Assembly: GCF_039536205.1 (NCBI RefSeq)
Contig: NZ_BAAAYL010000001.1
Location: forward strand, 4,402,001 to 4,466,000
Direction of reading: 5' to 3'
DNA: 64,000 bases
From: Streptomyces sannanensis
Lineage (GTDB): Bacteria; Actinomycetota; Actinomycetes; Streptomycetales; Streptomycetaceae
The translations under genes were made by a program, and so were the position numbers. Positions 42,088-49,230 of this stretch are shown piece by piece. The notes below the pieces were generated by a model that searched no databases, was not told the DNA's origin, and saw only the letters and a list, made by a program, of their open reading frames with translations. Every line of letters begins with the position of its first letter. Within the stretch, counting starts at the first letter, position 1.

Positions 42088-42408
42088 GTGTTCTGGTTCT
42101 TGCTGATCGCGATGGTCGTGGTGGTCGCCGCCGTGACGCTCGCCGTGGTGGGGGGCGGTGAGGACGCTGTGCTCCCCGACGCCGAACCCGAGCGGCTCGT
42201 GGACGCGCTGCCGGTGACCCGTCCGGTCGGCCGCGCGGACATCGACGCGCTGCGGCTGCCGGTCGCCCCGCGCGGCTACCGCATGGAGGAAGTGGACGAT
42301 GTGCTGAGCAGGCTGGGCGCCGAGCTGGCGGAGCGGGACGCCCGGATCGCCGAGCTGGAGGCGGCCCTGGCCGGGGCGCCGGAGCGGAACCAGGAGGAGG
42401 AGTCGTGA
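42088..42408 (+). CDS. Small membrane protein with DivIVA domain
   Basis: The 106-residue protein starts with one membrane helix (FWFLLIAMVVVVAAVTLAVV), then an acidic linker, then a DivIVA motif (IDALRLPVAPRGYRMEEVDD) and a coiled coil (LGAELAERDARIAELEAALA). GTG 42088 follows GGGGAGAGGCTC. Its stop overlaps tag (GTGA). The DivIVA motif suggests recruitment to curved or polar membrane. A similar gene stands before tagA in mycobacteria (recalled Rv1209). Confidence 0.88.
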   Translation: MFWFLLIAMVVVVAAVTLAVVGGGEDAVLPDAEPERLVDALPVTRPVGRADIDALRLPVAPRGYRMEEVDDVLSRLGAELAERDARIAELEAALAGAPERNQEEES

Positions 42409-42989
42409 GTGGGGGAGCCGTGCCCGGCCCCGACGGGCGGCTGCGCTGCCCCTGGGGTCTGTCCACCGAGGACTATGTGACGTACCACGACACCGAATGG
42501 GGCCGGCCGCTCCACGGTGACGACGCGCTGTACGAGCGCCTGTGCCTGGAGGCGTTCCAGTCGGGGCTGTCCTGGCTGACGATCCTGCGCCGCAGGGAGG
42601 GCTTCCGCAGTGCCTTCGACGGCTTCCGGATCGCGTCCGTGGCGGCGTTCACGGACGCGGACGCGGAGCGGCTGCTCGCGGACGAGGGCATCATCCGCAA
42701 CCGCGCGAAGATCGAGGCGACCCTCGCCAACGCGCGGGTCCTCGCGGAGTGGGCCGAGGGCGAGCTCGACGAGCTGATCTGGTCGTACGCGCCGGATCCG
42801 GGCCGCCCGGCGCCTCTGACGACCGCCGACGTCCCGGCGGTGACGCCGGAGTCCACCGCGCTGTCCAAGGCGCTGAAGAAGCGCGGACTGCGCTTCATAG
42901 GGCCCACGACCGCGTACGCCCTGATGCAGGCGTGCGGCCTGGTCGACGACCACCTGAAGGACTGCGTGGCCCGGACGGGCTCGAACTGA
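42405..42989 (+). CDS. tag: DNA-3-methyladenine glycosylase I
   Basis: The 194-residue base-excision repair enzyme removes 3-methyladenine from DNA. It has the N-terminal CPWGLSTEDYVTYHDTEWGR motif with the zinc Cys and His, the LCLEAFQSGLSWLTILRRRE helix region, and the C-terminal FIGPTTAYALMQACGLVDDH with the second zinc ligands. It overlaps the DivIVA-domain gene and is translationally coupled to it. Confidence 0.95.
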   Translation: MSGGAVPGPDGRLRCPWGLSTEDYVTYHDTEWGRPLHGDDALYERLCLEAFQSGLSWLTILRRREGFRSAFDGFRIASVAAFTDADAERLLADEGIIRNRAKIEATLANARVLAEWAEGELDELIWSYAPDPGRPAPLTTADVPAVTPESTALSKALKKRGLRFIGPTTAYALMQACGLVDDHLKDCVARTGSN

Positions 42990-43026
42990 GCCCGTCCGGG
43001 GCGTTGCGGGGGTCCGGGGCGGAGCC

Positions 43027-43818
43027 TCAGCGGCCCACGTACTTCGGCTTCTCCTTGGCCAGGAAGGCCTGCACCGCGATCCTGTGGTCCTCGGAGGCGC
43101 CCGCCTTCGACTGGAGTTCGTCCTCCTTCTCCAGCGCCTCGGAGAGGGAGTGGCCCGCGCCGTATGCCAGCGACTCCTTGATCGCCGCGTAGGCCAGGGT
43201 CGGCCCGTCCGCCAGGGTGCGGGCCACCGCGGCCGCCTCGGCGGCCAGGTCCGCCGCCGGGACGACCTTGTTCGCGATACCCAGTTCGTGCGCCTCCTGC
43301 GCGGTCACGGAACGCGGGAAGAGCAGCAGGTCGGCGGCGCGGCTCTGGCCGATCAGGCGCGGCAGGGTCCAGGAGACGCCGGAGTCGGCGGTGAGCGCGA
43401 CGCCCGCGAAGGCCGTCGTGAACTTGGCGGTGTCCGCGACGATCCGGTAGTCCGCGGCGAAGGCGAAGCCCGCGCCCGCGCCGGCGGCGACGCCGTTCAC
43501 GGCGGCCACTACGGGCTTGGGCATCTCGGTGATGGCGCGCAGGATGGGGTTGTAGTGCTCGCGCACGGTGCTCATCACGTCACCGTCCGAGCCGTTCAGG
43601 AGCTCGACGTGCTCCTTCAGGTCCTGGCCCACGCAGAAGGCCTTCTCCCCGGCGGCGGTGAGCAGGACGGCCCGCACCGCGGGGTCGGCGGCCGCGGACC
43701 GCAGGGCGTCCCGCAGGGCGACCTTGGCCTCGATGTTCATCGCGTTCATGGCCTCGGGGCGGTTGATCGTGATCGTCGCGAGCCCCGCGGTCACCTCGTA
43801 GAGCACGGTGTCGGCCAT
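43027..43818 (-). CDS. Enoyl-CoA hydratase/isomerase family protein
   Basis: The 263-residue crotonase-fold enzyme has AFCVGQDLKEH (oxyanion-hole region), NGVAAGAGAGFAFAADYRI (second oxyanion glycine) and a C-terminal trimerisation helix. An Asp near ALTADSG and absence of one of the two classical Glu residues leave open whether it is a hydratase or a PaaG-like isomerase. ATG 43818 follows GAGAGGACCACC. It is divergent from the DUF3117 gene across a 293-base gap. Confidence 0.9.
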   Translation of the reverse strand: MADTVLYEVTAGLATITINRPEAMNAMNIEAKVALRDALRSAAADPAVRAVLLTAAGEKAFCVGQDLKEHVELLNGSDGDVMSTVREHYNPILRAITEMPKPVVAAVNGVAAGAGAGFAFAADYRIVADTAKFTTAFAGVALTADSGVSWTLPRLIGQSRAADLLLFPRSVTAQEAHELGIANKVVPAADLAAEAAAVARTLADGPTLAYAAIKESLAYGAGHSLSEALEKEDELQSKAGASEDHRIAVQAFLAKEKPKYVGR

Positions 43819-44001
43819 GGTGGTCCTCTCCAGTACGGTCGTCGTCGCGCCCAGCATGGCGGAGATCATCGACCGTGAACATGTGACCTGCGTCAAAGAA
43901 TCGTGTTGTGGTGATCGGTATGCGGTGGCGCAGTATCGCAGGACGATCGCCGAATTGAGAGGTTTTGCGAAAGCGCGTTGCCCAAGCGATGCCGACTGAT
44001 G

Positions 44002-44032
44002 TTGGTCATCGGGTCCTGCCATGCGGGATAAT
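44002..44032 (+). promoter_or_regulatory. Candidate promoter of DUF3117 gene
   Basis: TTGGTC (44002-44007) and GATAAT (44027-44032) with a 19-base spacer resemble a vegetative sigma promoter, about 80 bases before the start codon. GATAAT is the best -10 match in the gap 43819-44111, which holds no gene. Confidence 0.45.
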
Positions 44033-44111
44033 GGCCTGGAAGCAATGTGTTCGATGCCGGTGACACCTGGGTTGTCGGCTGCGATGAGCTGGTTTCAGGA
44101 AGGGGACGAGC

Positions 44112-44279
44112 ATGGCGGCCATGAAGCCGCGGACGGGCGACGGCCCGCTCGAGGTGACCAAGGAGGGGCGGGGCATCGTCATGCGCGTTCCGCTCGAAGG
44201 CGGCGGTCGGCTTGTCGTCGAGCTGACTCCGGACGAGGCCGACGCCCTCGGCGACGCTCTGAAGAAGGTCGTCGGCTAG
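44112..44279 (+). CDS. DUF3117 small protein
   Basis: A 55-residue protein starting MAAMKPRTGDGPLEVTKEGR and ending DALGDALKKVVG. GGAAGGGGACGAGC precedes the ATG. The length and sequence match the actinobacteria-wide DUF3117 family (recalled Rv1211), a small beta-strand and helix protein of unknown function. Its place after tag is conserved in the same block of M. tuberculosis. It is too small for usual ORF screens but has strong support. Confidence 0.9.
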   Translation: MAAMKPRTGDGPLEVTKEGRGIVMRVPLEGGGRLVVELTPDEADALGDALKKVVG

Positions 44280-44399
44280 GACCGCGACCGTTCATACGTT
44301 TCACTGCCCCGGCGGCGTACGCACGCAGATGTGTACGCACGGCCGGGGCAGTGGCATTTCGGCCGTGCCACGGTCTTGAGGTCCTGTCCGGCCGATCAT

Positions 44400-44890
44400 G
44401 CCGGGTTCGCGACGCTCCCCCAGCTATCTCCACCAACCACCTCCCCCAGCTACCCCGGGGGTGCCCCCAGGGCGCCCCCGGGCACCGCGCCTCTCCCCCG
44501 TAGCCCTTCGGGCACGGGAGGTGCCCCCATCGTTGTCGTCGGTCGCCGATGTCCCCCGGCTTCCTCTGGGGGTGCCCCCAGAGGTGCCCCCACCGCATGC
44601 GTGGACACCAGCCGCTGCGCGGCGGGCCCTCCTCCGCCTTGCGACGCACGGCACCACGGGGCATCAGCCGCTCCGCGGCGGGCCCTCGCTGATCCGGCCT
44701 GATCGACCGGACAGGGCCTGGTGCCCCTCCCGGCAACGTCGCGGCGTTCCCCAGCTACCTCTGGGGCTGCCCCCAGGGTGCCCCCGGGCACGCACGCTCG
44801 CTGCGTTGGCCGAAAACCCAAGGAGCGCTGCTACGAGGGTCTTCGGCCGCCGTGCGATCGCACGCACCGGATGCCGCCCCCTGACGGTGC
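44400..44890. repeat. Repeat-rich gap with composite repeat copy 3
   Basis: No gene is visible from 44280 to 44930. The DNA consists of CCCCCAGCTACCCCGGGGG-type palindromes (44437, 44560, 44750), the CCCCCGTAGCCCTTCGGGCA hairpin, two GCATCAGCCGCT-type duplications, and from 44718 a copy of the composite repeat also present at 35227-35445. The composite copy stops abruptly at the CTAG where the insertion sequence begins. Confidence 0.75.
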
Positions 44891-44894
44891 CTAG

Positions 44895-46603
44895 AAGACT
44901 CATGAAGATCTTGGGTTCTGGCCCCGCCGCGTGAGCGGCGGGGCCAGACTCTTTCTCGTGGTGATGGGGGAATGGGCCGGGGAGACGGTCGGGCCGGATG
45001 TGTGGGAGACCTGCCGGGAGTTGATCCCGGCAGGCAGTGTGTTCGCGTTCCTGGCCGAGCATCGCGGCGCGCTGTTCCCGGCGGAGACGTTCGAGGACAT
45101 GTACCCGTCGGCGAACGGGCGGCCGAGCATGCCGCCGCAGATCCTGGCCGCGGCGATCACGCTGCAGGCCCTTAACGGGCTGTCGGACTTCGAGACGGTC
45201 CAGGAGTTGCGGTGTGACCTGAGGTGGAAGGCCGCGTGCGGGCTGGGCCTGCACGACATGGCGTTCGATCCGTCGCTGCTGGCCTACTTCCGGCGCCGGC
45301 TGGCCCGCTCGGTGCGGCCGAACCGTGTCTTCGAGACGGTGCGCGAGGTGGTGAAGGCCACCGGTGTCCTCAAGGGCAAGCACCGGCGGGCGCTGGACTC
45401 CACGGTGCTGGACGATGCGGTCGCCACCCAGGACACCGTCACCCAGATCATCGCCGCCGTCCGCGCGGTAATTCGCGAGGTCCCCGGGGCCGCTGAGGTG
45501 GCAGCCGTGCAGTGCACCGCGCATGACTACAGCGACCCGGGCAAACCAAGGATCGCCTGGAATGACGAGCAGGCCCGCGCCACGCTTGTTGATGCCCTGG
45601 TCAGTGACGCGCTCAGGCTGCTCGGGCATCTGCCCGAGCAGGAGCTGGGCGAGAAGGCCGCGAATGCCGTCGGCATCCTGGCCCTGGTCGCCGGGCAAGA
45701 CGTCGAACCCGCCGAGGACTCCGACGGCCGCGACGGGCGCTGGCGCATCACCCGTGGCACCGCGCAGGACCGGATGGTCTCCACCGTCGACCCCGAGGCC
45801 CGGCACATCCACAAAACCCGCACCCACCAGCAAGACGGCTTCAAGGCCCACCTGGCCATCGAGCCCGAGACCGGGTTATACACCGCCGTCGCCCTGCGGC
45901 CCGGCAGTGGCCCAGAGCACCACGAGGCCACCGTCGGCCTGGACCTTCTCGCCGAGGAGGACGGGCCGGTGGACGCCTTCGGCGACACCGCCTACTCCAC
46001 CGGCGATGCCCGCCAGGCCCTCGAAGACGCAGGGCACCGGCTGTTCCTCAAGCCCGCCCCGCTACGGGCGGCCGTCCCCGGCGGCTTCACCCTGGACGAC
46101 TTCGCCATCGACACCGCCGCCGCCACGGTGACCTGCCCCGCTGGACACACGGTCCCCCTGTCAGACCCCGGCGGACAGCACCACCAGCGCAAGGCGGCCT
46201 TCGGGAAACTGTGCGCCGGATGTCCCCTGCGCGAGCGGTGCACCAAGGCCAAGGCCGGCCGCATCCTGACCATCCGCCCACACCACGACCTGCTCGCAGC
46301 CGCCCGCCGCCAGGCCGCTACCGACCCCGACTGGCAAGCCGACTACCGCCGCTGGAGACCACCGGTCGAACGCGCCGTCGCCTGGCTCGTCCACCACGGC
46401 AACCGCAAACTCCGCTACCGCGGAACCATCGCCAACGACACCTGGCTCCACACCCGAGCCGCCGCCCTCAACCTCCGCCGACTGATCAACCTCGGACTCA
46501 CCCGCACCGGCGACACCTGGCACCTCGCCCCGGCCACCGGATGACCAGAAGGGCCGCCCGGCCTCCGGCCGGACAGCCCCTCAACAAGATCTTCATGAGT
46601 CTT
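44895..46603 (+). mobile_element. IS1182-type insertion sequence
   Basis: The 1709-bp element has perfect 19-bp terminal inverted repeats AAGACTCATGAAGATCTTG (44895-44913, complement at 46585-46603). CTAG lies directly outside both ends (44891-44894, 46604-46607), fitting a 4-bp target duplication. An 11-bp stem GGCCCCGCCGC-GTGA-GCGGCGGGGCC (44920-44945) at the transposase start probably limits read-in transcription. The element looks complete and potentially active. Confidence 0.9.
44931..46544 (+). CDS. IS1182-family transposase
   Basis: The 537-residue DDE transposase has the N-terminal DUF772-like domain (FAFLAEHRGALFPAETFEDM, QILAAAITLQALNGLSDFET) and a catalytic core with LDSTVLDDAV, GDTAYSTGD and a C-terminal Cys-rich insertion CAGCPLRERC before the final Glu/Arg region (RWRPPVERAVAWLVHHGNRK). 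GTG 44931 lies within the IS hairpin; ATG 44964 is an alternative. Codon 316 (45876-45878) is TTA, rare in Streptomyces and read by the bldA tRNA, so full translation may be limited to late growth. Confidence 0.92.
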   Translation: MSGGARLFLVVMGEWAGETVGPDVWETCRELIPAGSVFAFLAEHRGALFPAETFEDMYPSANGRPSMPPQILAAAITLQALNGLSDFETVQELRCDLRWKAACGLGLHDMAFDPSLLAYFRRRLARSVRPNRVFETVREVVKATGVLKGKHRRALDSTVLDDAVATQDTVTQIIAAVRAVIREVPGAAEVAAVQCTAHDYSDPGKPRIAWNDEQARATLVDALVSDALRLLGHLPEQELGEKAANAVGILALVAGQDVEPAEDSDGRDGRWRITRGTAQDRMVSTVDPEARHIHKTRTHQQDGFKAHLAIEPETGLYTAVALRPGSGPEHHEATVGLDLLAEEDGPVDAFGDTAYSTGDARQALEDAGHRLFLKPAPLRAAVPGGFTLDDFAIDTAAATVTCPAGHTVPLSDPGGQHHQRKAAFGKLCAGCPLRERCTKAKAGRILTIRPHHDLLAAARRQAATDPDWQADYRRWRPPVERAVAWLVHHGNRKLRYRGTIANDTWLHTRAAALNLRRLINLGLTRTGDTWHLAPATG

Positions 46604-46781
46604 CTAGGGCGTGTTTCGAAAGTCCCGCCTGGTCGGGAACGCCCGGCACGCACGCTCGCCGCGTTGTCGGTCGTCGGCGCAGCCCGCTGCGCTCTCCTCC
46701 CTCCGCCTTGCGATCGCACGCACCAGACGCCCCCGACCCCGCCCTCCGGGCGGACGACGCTACTTTCGAAACACGCCCTAG
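46604..46781. mobile_element. 178-bp MITE with perfect terminal repeats
   Basis: CTAGGGCGTGTTTCGAAAGT at 46604-46623 is exactly inverted at 46762-46781. Taking CTAG as the target duplication leaves a 170-bp element with 16-bp terminal repeats (GGCGTGTTTCGAAAGT), like the ends of IS5-type streptomycete elements. The interior has no ORF but includes GCACGCACGCTCGCCGCGTT and CTTGCGATCGCACGCACC, shared with the composite repeats. The IS1182-type element abuts it at the left CTAG. The right CTAG forms the stop codon of the methyltransferase gene. Confidence 0.85.
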
Positions 46782-47443
46782 CCGCGCCGTACCGCGCAGA
46801 GCAGCCCGTCGCCCACCGGCAGCAGCGACTCCGCCAGGTCCCGGCGCTCCCGGACCGTGCGCAGCAGTTCCCGCAGGGTCACCACCTCCGCCGCCTGGAC
46901 CCCGGAGTCGACCGTGCGGCCGTCCGCGAAGACGCCCTCGAAGCAGACAAGACCCCCTGGTCGCAGCAGCCGCAACGATTCAGCGAGGTAGTCCAGGCAC
47001 TCCAGCCGGTCGCCGTCGCAGAAGACGAGGTCGTATCCGCCGTCCGCGAGCCGCGGCAGTACGTCGAGGGCGCGGCCGGGGATGAAACGCGCCCGGTTCC
47101 CGGCGAACCCGGCGGCGCGGAAGGCCTGCCTGGCGAACTGCTGGCGGGCGGGCTCCGGGTCGACGGTGGTGAGCACCCCGTCGGGGCGCATGCCCTGGAG
47201 CAGATAGATCCCCGAGACCCCTGTCCCGGTACCGATCTCGGCCACCGCCTTGGCGTCCGTGGAGGCCGAGAGCAGTCGCAGTGCGGCGCCGGTCCCCGGG
47301 GACACCGAGGGCACTCCTGCCTCCAAGGCCCGGTCGCGGGCCCAGAGCAGGGCATCGTCCTCGGCGACAAAGGCGTCGGCGAACGCCCAGTTCGTCTGCC
47401 GGTTGGCGGTAATGGCCCTCTCCTGTCCCCTTGGTTGGCGCAA
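46778..47443 (-). CDS. Class I SAM-dependent O-methyltransferase
   Basis: The 221-residue (from TTG 47443) enzyme belongs to the cation-dependent O-methyltransferase 3 family: SAM motif AEIGTGTGVSGIYLLQGM, VDPEPARQQFARQAF, and DLVFCDGDRLECLDYLAES with the metal Asp. The start is unclear: TTG 47443 is in frame but AGGAGAGGG stands just three bases before an ATT (47411-47413) coding ITANRQTNWAFADAF, so initiation at this rare codon is possible. It is divergent from sigE, as in M. tuberculosis (recalled Rv1220c-Rv1221). The stop codon lies in the MITE-flanking CTAG. Confidence 0.87.
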   Translation of the reverse strand: MRQPRGQERAITANRQTNWAFADAFVAEDDALLWARDRALEAGVPSVSPGTGAALRLLSASTDAKAVAEIGTGTGVSGIYLLQGMRPDGVLTTVDPEPARQQFARQAFRAAGFAGNRARFIPGRALDVLPRLADGGYDLVFCDGDRLECLDYLAESLRLLRPGGLVCFEGVFADGRTVDSGVQAAEVVTLRELLRTVRERRDLAESLLPVGDGLLCAVRRG

Positions 47444-47467
47444 CGGTGACTGTATCCGCTGCGCAGG

Positions 47468-47493
47468 GGAACCCGCAGATGGGACTGCGCGTT
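47468..47493 (+). promoter_or_regulatory. ECF-type promoter of sigE
   Basis: GGAAC (47468-47472), a 17-base spacer and CGTT (47490-47493) match the GGAAC-N16..19-CGTT consensus of SigE/SigH-like ECF sigma factors. It lies about 80 bases before the sigE ATG, consistent with autoregulation of the sigE-rseA-htrA operon. Confidence 0.72.
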
Positions 47494-47572
47494 GAGAAGC
47501 CGTGGGAGACGTGGACAGCGTTCTCCAAATACTCGTAAAGATTCTTATCCGGAACTAACGGGCGAGGTGGCT

Positions 47573-48331
47573 ATGGTAGGGGCTCCACTGGACACCACCA
47601 GAGCCGACAGGGGAGGTGCGGCTGCGGCCGGTGATCGGGGAGGAGCGTTCAGACGCTTCTTCAGATCGGCCGGCGAGCCGAAATCCGTGACCTACATTGC
47701 TGACCGTTCCCGCCCGTCCGACTCCGTGACTACCGCGACCTTCGCATCGGATGCGGGGGCGTGGACTCCCCCCAGCTGGGAGGAGATCGTCAGCACGCAC
47801 AGCGGCCGGGTCTACCGACTCGCGTACCGCCTGACCGGCAACCAGCACGACGCGGAGGACCTCACCCAGGAGGTCTTCGTGCGGGTCTTCCGCTCGCTGT
47901 CGTCGTACACGCCGGGCACGTTCGAGGGGTGGCTGCACCGCATCACCACCAACCTCTTTCTGGACACGGTCCGTCGTAAGCAGCGGATCCGCTTCGACGC
48001 GCTCGGCGACGACGCGGCCGAGCGGCTGCCCAGCCGTGAGCCGTCCCCGCAGCAGGCCTTCCACGACACGCACTTCGACGCGGATGTGCAGCACGCGCTG
48101 GACACGCTCGCGCCCGAGTTCCGTGCCGCCGTCGTGCTGTGCGACATCGAGGGGCTGTCGTACGAGGAGATCGCCGCGACGCTGGGCGTGAAGCTCGGCA
48201 CCGTGCGCAGCCGCATCCACCGCGGCCGGTCGCATCTGCGCAAGGCCCTTCAGCACCGCTCGCCCGAGGCCCGGGCCGAGCAGCGCGCGTTCGCCGGAGC
48301 GATGGTCGCCGGGGAGGTCGGAACGGCGTGA
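47573..48331 (+). CDS. sigE: ECF RNA polymerase sigma factor, SigE type
   Basis: The 252-residue sigma-70 family factor has a variable N-terminus of about 60 residues, sigma2 ([40 protein letters not shown]) and sigma4 ([20 protein letters not shown], then [19 protein letters not shown]). ATG 47573 is preceded by CGAGGTGG; the longer frame to 47492 overlaps the promoter. A zinc-type anti-sigma gene and an htrA gene follow, so it is the counterpart of M. tuberculosis SigE (envelope stress), not of the S. coelicolor protein named SigE in the cseABC operon. The stop overlaps rseA as GTGA. Confidence 0.93.
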   Translation: MVGAPLDTTRADRGGAAAAGDRGGAFRRFFRSAGEPKSVTYIADRSRPSDSVTTATFASDAGAWTPPSWEEIVSTHSGRVYRLAYRLTGNQHDAEDLTQEVFVRVFRSLSSYTPGTFEGWLHRITTNLFLDTVRRKQRIRFDALGDDAAERLPSREPSPQQAFHDTHFDADVQHALDTLAPEFRAAVVLCDIEGLSYEEIAATLGVKLGTVRSRIHRGRSHLRKALQHRSPEARAEQRAFAGAMVAGEVGTA

Positions 48332-49170
48332 GCAGTACTGGCCCGACCCCCGCGGAGCAGCATCTGGGGGACCGGCTCGCCGCCCTGGTGGACGGCGAGC
48401 TGAGCCATGACCACCGCGAGCGCGTACTGTCGCACCTGGCCACCTGCCCCAAGTGCAAGGCCGAGGCCGACGCTCAGCGGCGACTCAAGAACGTCTTCGC
48501 GCAGAGCGCTCCGCCGGCGCCCTCCGAAGGACTTCTCGCACGCCTCCAGGGGCTTCCGGCGGGCCCGGGAGGTGACGACGACGGCACCGGCGGACCATTC
48601 GGCGGGGGGCGCCTCACCGGCGGCGTCTTCCCGGTGAGTTCCGTCCTGCCGGACGGGTCCGCCGACCGCGGCTTCCGGATCCACGAGGTCGGCCGGCCGG
48701 ACACGGAGCGGTCCGGACGGCGCGGCCGCAGGTTCGCGTTCGCCGCGGCGAGCGCGGTCTCCTTCGCCGCGATCGCGCTGGGCGCGTCGCTGCCGGTGAA
48801 CGGGCCGGTCGAGATCGCCGCCAAGGGCAAGGGCGCCCCGATGCGCGCCGGCGCCGGAACGTCGTCCGTCCCGAGCGCCGGCACCGGCACGGAGAGCAAC
48901 CGCCGCCGCGGCTCGACGAGCGTTCCGGTCACCGGCCTCGGCGACCGGACGGCCCCGGCCGTGCCGGCCGTATCGCCCGCGCCGAGCCCGTCGTACGGCG
49001 TGCTCGCGGCGGCGGGGACGGTGCAGGGACCGCAGCTGGTCCGCCCGTACTCCGCTTCGCTGCTCACCCCCTCGGTGACGCCGTCGCTGGTACGGCCCGT
49101 GGGAGTGGCCCCGTCCGAGCGGGTGTCCCTTTCGCGGCCGAGTTCGCAGCAGCTCCCGCCCATGCGCTGA
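48328..49170 (+). CDS. rseA: Zinc-finger anti-sigma factor, RseA-like
   Basis: The 280-residue protein is the probable membrane-bound inhibitor of the adjacent sigma factor. The ZAS/zf-HC2 motif is H-x3-C-x2-C in [15 protein letters not shown] (about residues 31-45). One membrane helix ([20 protein letters not shown]) follows near residue 140, and the outside part is a Pro/Ser/Gly-rich tail ending with basic and Ser residues. GTG 48328 overlaps the sigE stop, giving stoichiometric coupling. In mycobacteria the equivalent is phosphorylated and degraded upon stress; here that is only inferred. Confidence 0.9.
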   Translation: MSSTGPTPAEQHLGDRLAALVDGELSHDHRERVLSHLATCPKCKAEADAQRRLKNVFAQSAPPAPSEGLLARLQGLPAGPGGDDDGTGGPFGGGRLTGGVFPVSSVLPDGSADRGFRIHEVGRPDTERSGRRGRRFAFAAASAVSFAAIALGASLPVNGPVEIAAKGKGAPMRAGAGTSSVPSAGTGTESNRRRGSTSVPVTGLGDRTAPAVPAVSPAPSPSYGVLAAAGTVQGPQLVRPYSASLLTPSVTPSLVRPVGVAPSERVSLSRPSSQQLPPMR

Positions 49171-49230
49171 ACCTGGTTGAATCCAGGGAGAGGTGCCCGG
49201 CGGGGCACGCGGGCACGTTGCGGGGAGAGC

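Noticed and set aside
44931..46544. Frameshifted or broken transposase
   Set aside because: The frame is complete from N-terminal domain to end, and both terminal inverted repeats are perfect.
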